A DNA stretch of 64,000 nt. It comes from Brachynemurus nebulosus. Taxonomy: Eukaryota; Arthropoda; Insecta; Neuroptera; Myrmeleontidae. The DNA lies in contig JAPWDM010000008.1 of NCBI GenBank assembly GCA_035578155.1, positions 320,001-384,000 on the forward strand, given 5' to 3'. Made by a program: the position numbers and the translations under genes. The notes under the pieces are model-generated. The model was given only the letters and a program-made list of their open reading frames with translations. It did no database searches and was not told the origin of the DNA. Below are positions 12,352 to 27,475 of the stretch, piece by piece (position 1 is the stretch's first letter; each line of letters begins with the position of its first letter).

Positions 12352-12482
12352 TGTAGTGAATACTATTTTCGGTTTCTAGGGACCTCAAAACAAATTTCTG
12401 CCATAGTCCCGGGCTCAAGTCGCGTCATGACACCTACTGTAATAGCTGAATTTCCAGAATTCTTTCTGGAAATTCGCTAAAA
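11944..12482 (+). mobile_element. Microsatellite-carrying TIR family, copy c
   Basis: Lies about 110 bp after copy b in the same orientation. Starts ACCCTGTCGCAGCATCCTG and ends TGGAAATTCGCTAAAAC. The repeat tract is (CATA)n followed by (TA)n at 12270-12349. Internal sequence matches copy b closely. Confidence 0.85.
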
Positions 12483-13425
12483 CAATATTTCACTTTTTTT
12501 TTTACTTTACGTAAAAATCATTTTTTTTTTCTTACACTAAACTTTTTTGTTTAGTTTCTAATTTTGAAAAAAAAAAAACGCGTTTAAAGTTGCACACTTA
12601 CGCGTATAAAATAACTCTTCGAGAAATTGTGCTCAGTACTTTAAATATACACAAAACTTTCCAAAATAATGTTTCGATTCTTCTTTCAATTCGAACGATA
12701 GGCCCTTTAAAAAGTATTAATTTATTTAATTTAAATTTTTGAAAAAAATCCTACATGTTATCTCTTATCGTCTAAATACATAAATATAAATTTCCATAAT
12801 ATATCATCATTTATCTTACCGTACTTAATACTTCTATGGCAGATAACAATGAGATAATAAAAATTACATACAAGATGATCATAGACATACAGCGTGTACA
12901 GACTTGAAGCCACAAGATACGTTCAAAGTACGACCAACTGCTACTTTTTTGGTTGGTGCAATAACCGCGGTATCCCTACTAATAATTTTCTAGAGTCTCT
13001 TCAAATAATAAATAATTACTATCAAAATATTGATAAAAAATTTAATTTTTTCTTTTTTGGAGGTGAGAGGGAGGAGTTTCATTTTCAACATACGTATATG
13101 CTCACAATATATGTTTTGTAATAAATATGGTCTTGTTTATTGTGAATAATAGTTAGCAGATTAAGCTCCTCATATCACATGGCCCGCTAGATGCTTCAGT
13201 GAAATACTTTTCTCACAAATTGGCTTTCCACACGATCTATTCTACTACAAAAAATTAAACAGTTTCTGAACAAAAATATGTACGGAACTCTAAAAAGGTC
13301 AATAGTTATGCGTTTAAGAGACTGTGTCGTTTACAGTGCTTCAACCATCAGTTAGATAACTTTTTTTTTTTTTTTTGGTTCATTCAATATAAATTTTGAA
13401 ATTATGTAAGTGTGATATTTTAAAT
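12483..13425. other. Intronic sequence, nothing recognised
   Basis: A/T-rich, with several T runs. No repeat boundaries, coding signal or RNA gene seen. Confidence 0.6.
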
Positions 13426-14204
13426 TAGGTAGCGGTTACACTGGATACGAATTCATCCGAAAATTCATTCGTACGAACTTATCCGAGTTAATACGAATTA
13501 AACAAATGCATACATTTAGATATGCGTGGTTACACTGCTTACGACTTTTTCGTACGAGCTCGTACGACTTTTTGATACGACCAAAATATTTATAGATATA
13601 GAAAAAATAATTATTTTTGTTGAACAAAGGCGGTCTTCAAGGGATCAAAAGCATAAATATTATCATAATAGAAAGTTAAATAAAAAATTGTGGAATAAGG
13701 TGGCAGAGGAAATGTTTAGATAATTTTTTAATTAAATATATTACAATATAATAAAGCTAACCTAACCTAACAAAAACATTTTAAGTATATGTAATGAAAA
13801 ATTAATTAACTAAATATTGTAGTTAAAATTCAGTAGATTTTAAAATGCAATTGAATGTGACTTGCGACATGTTCAAATATTCTAAAAATTTCTGTTTGTC
13901 TTGAAAAATTTCCTCAAAGTAATTCCAGAACTCAGCTTTTTTTGCTCTACATGAATAATAAATAATCGTTTACACAGAATAAATTGTTTGTTTTCTATAA
14001 TTCGAAATTTTGAAAACGATGATTCTAATAAATAAGAGATTCGGTAACTGGATCCATTGTTTGATATCATGCAATATGTACTAACGGTTTTCAATTTAAA
14101 TTTAAATACGAATTCGTATTACGATTCCGTATCCAATGTAACCACACAGTCGTACGAATCAATTTTCGCACGAATTCGTATCCAATGTAACCGCAGCCTT
14201 AAAT
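13426..14204. mobile_element. PIF/Harbinger-like element, non-autonomous
   Basis: Ends GGTAGCGGTTACACTGGATA and TATCCAATGTAACCGCAGCC are inverted, and both sides carry TTA (a 3-bp TTA target duplication typical of PIF/Harbinger). Subterminal ACGAATTCGTA-like words repeat at both ends. An interior open frame (about 13526-13723, plus) ends KLNKKLWNKVAEEMFR, which resembles the start of a MADF/Myb-like domain found in the accessory protein of Harbinger elements. No DDE transposase remains. Confidence 0.65.
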
Positions 14205-14529
14205 AAATTGTAGACTGAGCTGTTTAAATGCCGTTTCACGTGACCGTATAGATTGTAAAACAATGGGTACATACACCAAACAGCAAACAGTTATATTACT
14301 ATTTCAATGTGTGTTCTTCACCCAATTAAGAGCTGATTTGATACCGGCCCCAGTTAATATATTATGAAGTACATACATACATATACATAATTATTGTATT
14401 ACATACTGTTGTTTCCATTCATGACTTCATGTACATAGTAACATGTGTATGTACAGCTCATTTCATTAAAATCTGGCCCAATTTTACGATTTAAGTTTTT
14501 CTAACACCGTAGAAAATTTTTAAAATGAT

Positions 14530-15217
14530 TAAAGGATATAGCAAGATAAACATAATAAATCTGCCCCGCCACGAATTATTGTAATAACTAATTTTACAAT
14601 TAATATCTACAATATCTAAAATTTTTTCTTGGTAACTACTCAACTTAAGAAAATAATTCCAAATCCACATGAAGGCAAACACTCTCAAGAATATTAGACA
14701 CATTTATTATCGTATCAATCCTCCTTATTAAGGATAATAACAAGGATAGTATCCGATCCAATGTTATTTTTATAGCGTTCCAATTGAGCGACCACTTCAA
14801 AAAAAATTTCAGTGCCCTAATGCATTTAATTACTGTACCAAGTCTCATTAAAATTCAAGGGATGCAACATGGTAAAAAAAAATTTTTTTTCATTTCTAAT
14901 CTGCTGAATCGCCCCTCCAGTGGGTCCGACCCTGGAATTATATACATCAATCGAAAGTACTTTAAAAATAAAGTGTTGTGTCTTATAAAGTGTTTTTTCC
15001 TATCTCCTATGGTTTTCGAGATAATCAAGAATAATCGAACGAGGTATATTAAGTTATAGGTTATTTGCCCCTGATAGAAAGTCCCAATAGTAATTGTATT
15101 GTCGTTTATGTGATACTGCAGGTACTTCAAATGTATAACTTCCCACCGGTAATATAGTTATTAAAATAATTCGCTTCCGGGGCAGATTTACTACGCTTAT
15201 CATGCTATATCCTTTCG
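14530..15217. mobile_element. Inverted-repeat element ~690 bp
   Basis: AAAGGATATAGCAAGATAAA followed by CATAATAAATCTGCCCCG at the left pairs with CGGGGCAGATTTACTACGCT then TATCATGCTATATCCTTT at the right. The interior is non-coding. Superfamily not assigned. Confidence 0.65.
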
Positions 15218-16370
15218 TGTCTAAAAAAATAAAAAAAAGTTGTGCTCGTTACTTATACTTTTGGGGCAAAATTTTTAAAAAATCTCGTTTATTCTCAGGG
15301 CCCGCCATTGCACTTCACGGCCCTGCGTATCTTTTTTTTTTTTGTAATGTCAAATTGATCAGTAGAACATATTAAAGAAACCAGTAGAATTTGACTATGA
15401 TTATGACCAGGTAGCGGGTTTTTTCGGACAGGTCAGATTATGCGACTAAACATATGCGACGCATACTTATTGCAATAAAATTGTGCACATTTGAATGAAT
15501 AAAACTGATTAAAAATTACATTTTTCACCATTTAGAATACTAACGGCATTTTTTATTTGACGAAAGTAAGAAAATTCAAAAAATCGGAAAAAATTTTTGT
15601 AAGATTTATTGAAAAGTTGTTGAATATTTACACGGTCCACTATAATATCTAACACGTAAGTATTTGCTGAAATTTTCTATTATTGAAAAACAAATTTTTA
15701 ATAAGCAACTATACTTCTATCTCTTAAAATTGAAAACAATAAAAAAAGATGAATTTATTTAATTTAAATGACATATCACATAAATCACATACATAATATA
15801 AACAAAAATACTTTTGATAGTCAATTAAAATTACAGTGGCACTTTTCAATTGTGTAGGTAACAAATAAAATAATTAAAAAAGATGTTTACATAAAATAAA
15901 TATAAATAATATTTTTATGTAGAAATGTATGTGTGTGTTGTATAACTTGTGTACGTTGGTTTTATCAAAATATTTTGAACTTTTAATCACACTGAGTGCA
16001 ATATGTACACCTGCATATACTAAACACGATACTGTCTGATCCGAAAGAAGTCCGATACCTAATTATGACTTACTGATTAATTTTTTTGTTTTTATGGTAA
16101 AAAGAAAAACAAAGAGTCCATTTCATGCACCCAACGTTTAACGTATTTCACGTTTGCGCATGCATAGTAACTATCATTACACTGACTGTAATGAAATTTA
16201 TAAAGGACAACATTATATGACCTAGTCCCCAAATAATTTTAAAATTTCAGTGAAATGCGGCCACTAGTAGCGATGACATTCATAGCGGATCATTTAGAAA
16301 CCAATCAAACCACATAATTTCTGAATAGATCCGGAATCTATGTTACCTCCGGACTGCCTTAAAATGTAAT
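15218..16370. other. Intronic sequence, mostly unrecognised
   Basis: A/T-rich and without coding signal. 16245-16330 contains a fragment (CATAGCGGATCATTTAGAAA, CACATAATTTCTGAA) related to the repeat at 50300-50900. Confidence 0.55.
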
Positions 16371-16600
16371 ACTCCTGTCGCAACATCCTGTATAACATAG
16401 CGAATTTCCATTTACAAAAGTACGTTTTTCTCGGAAACTAGTTGACATAGAGTAATTGTAAATAAAAAAAACCTTCTTTATGTGATTTTTCCGCCTCATT
16501 CCGCCAAATTTTTTTCGTGAAATGAAATTTTTCGTGAAAAACGTACTTTTGTAAATGGAAATTCGCTATGTTATGCAGGATGCTGTGACAGGAGTATTTT
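16371..16600. mobile_element. Microsatellite-carrying TIR family, copy d: foldback of two ends
   Basis: Both termini are the CCTGTCGCAGC end in inverted orientation: TACTCCTGTCGCAACATCCT at the left and AGGATGCTGTGACAGGAGTA at the right, pairing through AGCGAATTTCCATTTACAAA for about 65 bp. The core with the microsatellite is lost. This shows the full terminal inverted repeat of the family. Confidence 0.8.
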
Positions 16601-16689
16601 AAATAAATATTGAAGCATCAACACAAAAAGTACTTGGCTCCATTTTTACAGATATCTCCATAAAATAATAAATTGACTTTTTTTTTCTT

Positions 16690-16981
16690 ATTTTCTCAAA
16701 AACTAGCTAACCTAGAATAATAGTTCAAAAACCTTTTTTATGTGATTTTTTTCCGTCTTTGCAATGATGTAAAAAAATGTGGCAAAAACTTTTAAAATAT
16801 AGCAAATTTTGGCAAAAAACTAATTTTTTTCAAGAACAAAAACCATGTTTCTGGCATCCGACGTGTCTGGCTGAAGAACTCATCCAAGATTTTTGGACTT
16901 CCAACGTTCTCACCAAATTTCATAAACTTAGGACATTTCGTTCGAGAGTTATCGTGCTGATACATACATACATACATACAT

Positions 16982-17055
<74 letters not shown>

Positions 17056-17180
17056 TTTAGTGAATATTATTTTCAGTTTCTAGGCACCTCAAAACAAATT
17101 TCTGCCATAGTGCCGGGCTCAAATCGCGTCATGAGACCTACTGTAATAGCTGAATTTCCATTCTGGCAATTCGCTAAAAT
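16690..17180 (+). mobile_element. Microsatellite-carrying TIR family, copy e (5-prime truncated)
   Basis: Begins inside the family (CTCAAAAACTAGCTAACCTA) and runs through GACGTGTCTGGCTGAAGAAC, (CATA)n plus (TA)n at 16962-17052, GTGCCGGGCTCAAATCGCG and CTGGCAATTCGCTAAAA. The CCTGTCGC end is missing. Confidence 0.8.
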
Positions 17181-18282
17181 GTACCTAAATTTTTCATTTT
17201 GGAAGGAAAAAAAATTTTCACATCTTAAAAGTGATTAGAGAATGTTTTGGTTATTTTTATAGTCTTGAAAACAAAAAATGGCCGCAATTTTTTTGAAACA
17301 TAGTATACATACAAACACGGAGATCATTATACAGATAAAAATTAATTTAACTAAATGTCTGGTTATTGATTTATTTTTTATTTCAATTGAAATTAATGAT
17401 CTTTTTGGAAATATCTAAACACTGAATTGGAACTAATATACTGGACCAACACATACCAGCAGCATTTAAATGAAAAAAATGATTCTAACCCTACTTTTTT
17501 TAAACCAGCTTTTACTAGTACAATATTTAATTTAAAAAAAAAAAAATTTAAATATTTTTTGCTGAAACTATAAATAAACAAATACGAAAGCATTTTACAA
17601 AACAATATGCACTTAAAATATTGCAGAATTGTCGTAGAAAGTTCTAAACTTGCTTGCTTAGTGACACTAACCCAAACGAAAAATATACAAAATTTATTTT
17701 GGGGACAATTTACTTGCCGATGTAATTATTGTTGCTAACTTTCACTATGTTGTATTCAGGCTACGAAAAACGGATATTGTATTGAAACGACACCTGTCAC
17801 TTAATGCCATATTGTTGGATCCAATTCAAAATGCGCTTTTATAGGTATTTATTATTTTTTGAAAATATATTTTTACTCACTTAAATCACCTTATAAATTA
17901 AGTAGTTTTAACGTAACGAAGATTAAAAAAGAAAAATTTGTTCACCCACGAGAAAAGAAAACACATTATTTATAAAAATAATTTTTATTGTCAAGACAAA
18001 AAAATCTGTTGGTTCAAACTATTTTAACTGAAACTTATTTCCTAGAATCAACATGTACCTACATAAAATGTTTGTTATTTTTGCTCACAGCTTTGCTCGT
18101 AGACTAAATGACTTTTCGATTTCAATCTTTAACGATACACAGAATTTTAACAAGAGAGATTTTATAAAACGAAAATTTGTTGTTTAGCAATTTGACGAGA
18201 AGAACAAACAATTAGTTAAAAGTGTTAAAACATGACAGCGTAAGGGACAAATTTGAATTGTCGAAAACACATTCATATTACC
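17181..18282. other. Intronic sequence, nothing recognised
   Basis: A/T-rich non-coding DNA with no repeat ends identified. Confidence 0.6.
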
Positions 18283-18622
18283 CACAGACCAATAAATATA
18301 TTATATAGGTATTATATTATATAGACTAATTATATAAATGTATAATTGAGGCAGCCAGATACGACCAGGATACGACCGGATCCAGGATTGTATTCTGTAA
18401 TATAGTAATCAATGCAATAATCAATGGTATCCGTAGTAACGTTTCCAAATAATTATTGTCAAAATATAATATTGATAATAAAATTTTATACTTTTTTGGA
18501 GAAGAAACTGAAAAAATTTTGAAAGAAAGAAAGTGGTAGTCTGCTTCAAGAAAATTGTCTACAAACTGGTGGCTTTACGCTTTGCCTTGTAGTATAATAT
18601 AATAGTGTTCATTGGTCTGTGA
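18283..18622. mobile_element. MITE with CACAGACCAAT ends, copy 1
   Basis: CCACAGACCAATAAATAT at the left and ATTGGTCTGTG at the right are inverted. Inner words (TAATTGAGGCAGCCAGATAC, GGTATCCGTAGTAACGTTT) recur in the same order at 31687-32071. About 340 bp, non-coding. Confidence 0.65.
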
Positions 18623-18889
18623 TATTACCCCTTTTAATATTCCGTTACTATGGTTTTGAAAGCAGTTAAATTTAAGACATGAAAAAATATTCCACAGAAA
18701 TAATATTTCAGATCGGTCACACGCCAATTTTAATATATCGTCGAAAAAACCGGAGGTTCGACGATATAATTATCAATTTTAAATTTTGCTGCTGTTATAA
18801 TAATTATCGCAAAACCCCAGCAACTTTACCAAACCATATTAATTTTATGTTAACCAAATTAAAATTTCATGACTCATAATGTCTGTAGC

Positions 18890-19160
18890 TTTTTCTTTTT
18901 TTTTAAGACACGGGGACATTTCTAACAAAAAAATAGTGGAATTGTCCTCTTATACATTTGTTTCAATTTCTTCAAATTATTAAATCACTGTAGTTAAGTT
19001 AGGTTTCATTTGACATTAGGAATGTCGTTTTTTTTTAAAAAAAAAATCGATTTTTGAATAGATTCGTAATTGTCAATAAAAGAATCGATACTTAAATTAT
19101 CGATTGTATTCAAAATCGATTCCAAGAAATTGATTCAAATTTGCTGTTGCAAAAGTGGCG
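18890..19160. repeat. A/T-rich fragment with AATCGATT-type words
   Basis: Contains AGGAATGTCGTTTTTTTTTA and several ATCGATT words. The complementary pattern (AAAAACGACATCCCTA) appears at 25985-26003. Probably ends of one degraded repeat family; boundaries are unclear. Confidence 0.35.
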
Positions 19161-19535
19161 GTAATTTTTAAGTAAAAATTTATAATTCAGAAAGATGATC
19201 TTTCGAAGTCTTTTAAGAAGAAAAATATTAAGCGTGTACATACTTAATTACCAACATTTTTTTTTAAAATTTTATTCTATGGTATAGAGATGAATCACAA
19301 TATAAAAATGTTAATTTATTGTATAAATTGTACTAAATGTTGAAAAGTATTTATTTAATTGCATACAAAGTTTTTTTTATAGATTAAGGGATAAAAAAAG
19401 AATTATAAAATTTTTTTTTTAAATTCCCCGCCTAAGCTTTATTGTTTTGTACATGGTACAATTGCCAATTTGTTAATTTTAACAATTTGATTTTGAGAGA
19501 TTCGATTATATGGATTTGATGCGTTTGATGCTTAA

Positions 19536-21295
19536 CCCTTTGCGCTTATAAGACATATACAGCATGACAAGGTGGTTTGTCCATTAACTCTACCATATTT
19601 AATGGTGTTTTGTCTGTTGGATCATAAGACATGTACCACATGACACACTGACAAGGAGAGTGTACAGCCTTGGGGTCGGCGATTTGGCTGAAATTTTTTT
19701 TGGTGATAGAGTACACTTAATATGTTAATATATTAAAATAATAGCGCGCACTACTCAGAAAAACTTGTAAAAAAAATAATTAAAAAATTTCAACGCAGCT
19801 GGTGTAGTTAATATACTTGAAAAGAAAGGACCCAGAGTGATAGTTGCCATAAAAACATATAAAACAATAATTTTTATTACAATTTACACAACATATGAAT
19901 GCATGTCTTTTACAATTACAAGGTGTTTGTAAGACATCTAGTGAAAAACATACTTGATTCACGTTCATGAAAATGTTCCTTTCATGAAATAATTTTGACG
20001 CATATCAGACAAAATTATTGTTTTGTATGTTTTTGACTATCACTCTGGGCCTTGTGTGTAGAGAATAATAATATAATTTACAATTAAATAAATGTTACGT
20101 TAAAAGTTTTGTATTTTATTTTATTTTATCCTACCTGTTTACAGATTTACCTATTTAAAGATTTGTTACAAATACATATTTTAAATAAAATGTTTTATAA
20201 ATAAAGAAGACATTCATTAATATTAAAAAAAAAAAAAAAAATTAACAAAAAAGTTTTGTTGAACAGAGTCGGTTGCGAACACATGACCATTGTGTTACCA
20301 GTCTAACGCCAACTGCACTAGACCAACAGGACCGTTGTGTACAATCTTTCTTTTCAAGTATATTAACACTTTCAGTCCCACGGCTTCGGCATCCGAAACC
20401 AAACAAAACTTCCCCAGAGGCCGACCGCGATCAATGATTAATTGATTAGTTGATTACTCATTATGTGTGCGATGTTTATCATTCTTCATCACACGGATGT
20501 GTTCCCATTCACACAAACACATACATACCAACAAACACTACTCTCTTGGTTTCTATGTATAAAAAATTTTAAGATAAACAAAAAATACATAAAAAATATA
20601 ATTTATATTTTTAAATAAAATTGATTTGAATGCCAGTGTATATGTAGTATGTATGTACGTATCACGTAGTACGTCTGTTTACAGTTTTACACATACATAC
20701 GTGTGGAACTGTGTTGTGTGTTTGAATCATTTTATTTTATGTATTTGTTTATATAGTTTTTTTTTTAAATATTGCCGGCTTCTGAGGAAATTTACTATGA
20801 AAGTGCTCGGGCCTCATAGTGTTAACTACACCAGCTGCGTTGAAATTTTTTAATTATTTTTTTTACAAGTTTTTCTGAGTAGTGCGCGCTATTATTTTAA
20901 TATATTAACATATTAAGTGTACTCTATCACCAAAAAAAATTTCAGCCAAATCGCCGACCCCACGGCTGTGCACTCTCCTTGTGAATGTTGAACTGTAATG
21001 GCTGTTCATACTTCACATTACATGAATATCTTATTTAATAACTGCAAACACATTCATTTATTAGAAAAATAGTAAATAAAATAATATAAAATCACGTTGA
21101 ATTTTTTTTTTAAATTAAAAACTAATAAAAACAGCATTGAGGACGTATTTAGCGCATTTAGTATTCAACTTTGCGGAAACAAGGTTAGAACGTCAAAAGA
21201 ATCCGTCAAAAAAAGAACGTCGGTCGTTGTCATGTGCTACATGTCTTACCAACCTATTTACAACTCACTTTTTTTTTTTGCTTGAGTGCTAAGAG
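19536..21295. mobile_element. piggyBac-like non-autonomous foldback, TTAA flanked
   Basis: TTAA sits on both sides (19532-19535 and 21296-21299). The ends CCCTTTGCGCTT and GAGTGCTAAGAG are imperfect inverted repeats of the piggyBac CCCT type. Inside, two arms of about 165 bp (19651-19815 and 20818-20982) are near-perfect inverted copies, for example GGGGTCGGCGATTTGGCTGA against TCAGCCAAATCGCCGACCCC. The centre holds a tRNA-like relic (20255-20345) and no transposase. Confidence 0.5.
20225..20345 (-). mobile_element. tRNA-derived SINE relic
   Basis: On the minus strand GTCTAGTGCAGTTGGCGTTA fits an A box and TGTGTTCGCAACCGACT a degenerate B box about 40 nt later. An ACTGGTAAC segment resembles the anticodon loop of the tRNA-like unit at 60999. 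Long T runs follow. Not a working tRNA: the acceptor arm does not pair. Confidence 0.5.
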
Positions 21296-21369
21296 TTAAA
21301 ATTTAATAATCGTAGTACCAATAATATTTAAATTTAAATTAGTAAATAAATAGCAACCTGTAAATAAAA

Positions 21370-22337
<968 letters not shown>

Positions 22338-22627
22338 TTATATGCTACATATTACATTAAATCTATAATAATCACTGCTTGTACGGAACACTATTGGCGC
22401 AAGTACAACTTGCACTTGGCGACTTTTTTATTTCGTAGTAATGTACATGCCATAGATATATGAATAGTATTCATATATCAATGGTACATGCATAGGTCTT
22501 TGAGGAATATGTACATATATAGATCTTACTACATACATATATGTATGTACATATTAACTCTATAAGTCGTTATTTGACTTCAGTAACGAAATATAGTATA
22601 TGGATAATCCATATTAAATATCTCCTT
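22338..22627 (+). repeat. Spacer shared by the duplicated composite (copy A)
   Basis: Non-coding spacer with GCTTGTACGGAACACTATTG and GCGCAAGTACAACTTGCACT. The same spacer lies at 26972-27271 between the same two element types, with only small differences. Confidence 0.8.
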
Positions 22628-23049
<422 letters not shown>

Positions 23050-23096
23050 GCAATTTATGTTTTGAAAAAAAAAAATCGTTTCACGATTTCCATAAA

Positions 23097-23136
23097 ATAC
23101 CCCTGTCGCAGCATCTGCATAACATAGCGAATTTCC
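23097..23136 (+). mobile_element. Microsatellite-carrying TIR family, copy h (terminal fragment)
   Basis: Only the terminus TACCCCTGTCGCAGCATCTG and ATAACATAGCGAATTTCC remain, at the border of the 120-bp tandem array. Confidence 0.7.
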
Positions 23137-23139
23137 AAA

Positions 23140-23438
23140 TCTTGGGCACTGGCGGATCTCATCTAAGACCTGTACCTATTTAAAATAGTTTAGCTTTCAA
23201 GAGTAAAAGAATTTTTAAAATCGGTTGGGTAATTAGTTTTGGTATTTTTGGGGACCCAAGAACCCGAACGAATTTTGTGCAGCATAGTTGTATCCATCTA
23301 AAATAATTTAGTTCTCTAGCAGTGAGAAATTTTTTAGCATCTTTTCGATAGCTTATTACTGGCGTTTTCGGATCTGCAAGATCCCGGTGGACCTCATTAA
23401 AAAATCAGGTCGACCGTATATTCTAGGCGGACTTTATG

Positions 23439-23520
<82 letters not shown>

Positions 23521-25050
23521 AACCCGTTGTGTAGCATTCTACGCCGCATCTGCATCCGCAGGACAGTTGTGGATCTCAGATAACACAACCTGTACCTATC
23601 TAAAATAGTTTACCTCGGTAATAGTAAAAAGGTTTCAAAATCGGTCAGTTATTTTATTTTTGACACTTTTAGGTCCTACTGACACTTCAGACCTTACATA
23701 ACGTAATTTATATGTATCTAAAATAGCTTAGCTCCCCAACAGTGAAAAAATTTTCAAAATCGGTCGGCTAGTTTATTTTTGACGCTTTTGGATCCGATGG
23801 ACCCTGGCAGACTTTACATAACGTAATCTATATTTATCTAAAATAGTTTAGCTCTGTAACAGTGAAAAAATTTTCAAAATCGGTCGGTTAGTTTATTTTT
23901 ACCACTTTTGGGTCCCATGGACCCTGGCGGACCCTAAATAACGTAATGTATGTCTATCTAAAATAGTTAGTTCCCCAACTGTGAAAAAATATTCAAAATC
24001 GGTCGGTTAGTTTATTTTTGACACTTTTGGATCCCATGGACCCTGGCAGACCTTACATAACGTAATCTATATTTATCTAAAATAGTTTAGCTCTGTAACA
24101 GTGAAAAAATTTTCAAAATCGGTCAGTTAGTTTATTTTTGACACTTCTGGATCCTATGGACCCTGGCAGACCTTACATAACGTAATCTATACTTATCTAA
24201 AATAGTTTAGCTCTGTAACAGTGAAAAAATTTTCAAAATCGGTCAGTTAGTTTATTTTTGACACTTTTGGGTTCTATGGACCTTGGTGGACCTTACATAA
24301 CGTAATTTATATTTATCTAAAATAGTTTAGCTCTGTAACAGTGAAAAAATTTTCAAAATCGGTCAGTTAGTTTATTTTTGACACTTCTGGATCCTATGGA
24401 CCCTGGCAGACCTTACATAACGGAATCTATATTTATCTAAAACAGTTTAGCTCTGTAACAGTGAAAAAATTTTCAAAATCGATCAGGCAGTTTATTTTTG
24501 ACACTTTTGGGTCCTATCGACCCAGGCGGACCTTACATAACGTAATCGATATTTATCTAAAATAGTTTAGCTCTGTAACAGTGAAAAAATTTTCAAAATC
24601 GGTCAGTTAGTTTATTTTTGACACTTTTGGGTCCTGTGGACCCTGACGGACCTTACATAATGTATTCTAAATCTATCTAAAATAGTTTAGCTCTGTAACA
24701 GTGAAGAAATTTTTAAAATTCGTCGTTTAGTTTATTTTTTACAATTATGGGATCAGTAAATCCTGGCGAAACTCATACAAGTCTAGTACTCTAACAGTAA
24801 GAAAAGGGTTCTAAGGATCACATATAACTTATGGCAGTCCGTAAGCTTCTTGCGGACATCATTTAATTAATTAATTCAAACACTTTAACTTACTAACTGT
24901 GAAAAATTTTTTAAAATCGATTGGTTAATTAATTTCTGGCCTTTTTAGGTCCCGAAAACCATGACCTCACATAAAATACCTTAAATCCATTTGAAATGGT
25001 TTAATTTTTTAACATTATTAATTATTAGTGGAAAAATGTTCAAAATCGAT
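23140..25050 (+). repeat. 120-bp tandem array (satellite-like), about 15 units
   Basis: Each unit holds ACATAACGTAATCTATATTT, ATCTAAAATAGTTTAGCTCT, GTAACAGTGAAAAAATTTTC, AAAATCGGTCAGTTAGTTTA and TTTTGACACTTTTGGGTCCT. Units from about 23690 to 24770 repeat every 119-120 bp and differ by a few bases; units at both flanks are increasingly diverged. A (TA)n tract (23441-23516) has expanded inside a diverged left-hand unit. Not CRISPR: repeats are directly adjoining with no unique spacers. Confidence 0.92.
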
Positions 25051-25439
25051 TCAAAATATTTTTCCGTACATACATATGTACATGGTACATATTTTGTTTT
25101 GTTTTGTATTTAATAATATTTATATCATAACATAATCTTCAATTTCTTGTTTACTTAAAAATTCAATAAAAAAAAAAAAAAATTCTTCATTACATTAGCT
25201 TAGAAAATCTGTTTAATTTACATTTTTTAACATGGGATAGAACCATGCTAATTATAATGCAATAAATGAGAAACAAGACTCTATACATGTATGTGTGTTA
25301 TATCATATATATGTGAATAGTTTTCACTTGTTCTCACAAAATTCTTTAATAAAAAAGTGAAATATTTTTATACTTGATAAAGAACTGAGATATAAATATA
25401 AATTACTTATTAGACTAACAAAGAAAGAATAAAAGTAAA
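25051..25439. other. Intronic sequence, nothing recognised
   Basis: A/T-rich DNA between the tandem array and the next element. Confidence 0.55.
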
Positions 25440-25699
25440 AATTTACATTTTCTCGAAAAATACTTAAAATAGAAAGAAAATTATAAGAATATTTTCTTCA
25501 TAATTTTTTTTTTTTTCTTTTCAACGATGTAAAAATCGAACTGCCTTATGATAGGATCGAATGATAAAAAATGGCCAGAAAACCTACTTCTGGGCATCCG
25601 ACGTGTCTGGCTAACGAACTTAGCCAAGCCAATTCAGAATCCAGTCCGCACACAAAATTTCATAAGCGTTAGACGTTTCGTTCGAGAGTTATCGCGCGG

Positions 25700-25777
<78 letters not shown>

Positions 25778-25901
25778 TTTAGTGAATATCATTTTCGTAT
25801 TCTAGGGACCTCAAAACATATTTCTGATATGGTCCCGGGCTTAGGTCGCATCATGACACCTGGCGTAAAAGCTGAATTTCCAGTTTTGGAAATTCGCTAA
25901 T
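25440..25901 (+). mobile_element. Microsatellite-carrying TIR family, copy i (diverged, 5-prime truncated)
   Basis: Contains CATCCGACGTGTCTGGCTAA, GTTCGAGAGTTATCGCGCGG, a (TA)n tract at 25704-25774, AATTTTAGTGAATATCATTT, GGTCCCGGGCTTAGGTCGCA and TTGGAAATTCGCTAA. One of the most diverged copies in the window. Confidence 0.75.
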
Positions 25902-26145
25902 AAAAATCGATGTGTGAATCGATCTCAAAATCAGTAATCGATTAAAAATCGGTTTTCATTCTTCCGATTAATCGATTTCTCGATTAAAAAACGACATCCC
26001 TATTTGACGTCGTACAGCGTCAATGTGTCGTCAACGTGTTAGAATAAATTTTTTGAATAGTTGAATGAATCGACACAATTGAATGAAAAATTTGAAAAAA
26101 AAAAATATATAATTTATCAATTAACGTGCTAAAAAAAAAGATTAA

Positions 26146-26971
<826 letters not shown>

Positions 26972-27271
26972 TTTTATATGCTACATATTACATTAAATCT
27001 ATAATAATCACTGCTTGTACGGAACACTATTGGCGCAAGTACAACTTGCACTTGGCGGCTTTTTTAATTCGTAATTATGTACATGCCATAGATATATGAA
27101 TAGTGATAGTATTCATATATCAATGGTACATGCATAGGTCTTTGAGGAATATGTACATATATAGTATCTTACTACATACATATTGGTATGTACATACTAA
27201 CTCTATAAGTCGTTATTTGACTTCTGTAACGAAATATTGTATATGGATAATCCATATCAAATATCTCCTTA
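26972..27271 (+). repeat. Spacer shared by the duplicated composite (copy B)
   Basis: Near-identical to 22338-22627, differing in a few positions and short indels (for example GATAGTATTCATATATCAAT region near 27105). Confidence 0.8.
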
Positions 27272-27394
27272 TTGAAAAACCATGTTCCTGAAGTCAGACA
27301 CGTCTGGCCGAAGAACTCATCCAAGATTTTTGGACTTCCAACGTTCTCACCAAATTTCGTAATCCTAGGACATTTCGTTCGAGAGTTATCGTGC

Positions 27395-27475
<81 letters not shown>

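Noticed and set aside
13882..14094. Minus-strand open frame inside the Harbinger-like element
   Set aside because: No recognisable transposase or MADF residues; composition matches non-coding neighbours.
23140..25050. Regular repeat array considered as CRISPR
   Set aside because: The 120-bp units are contiguous with no unique spacers, and the genome is eukaryotic.
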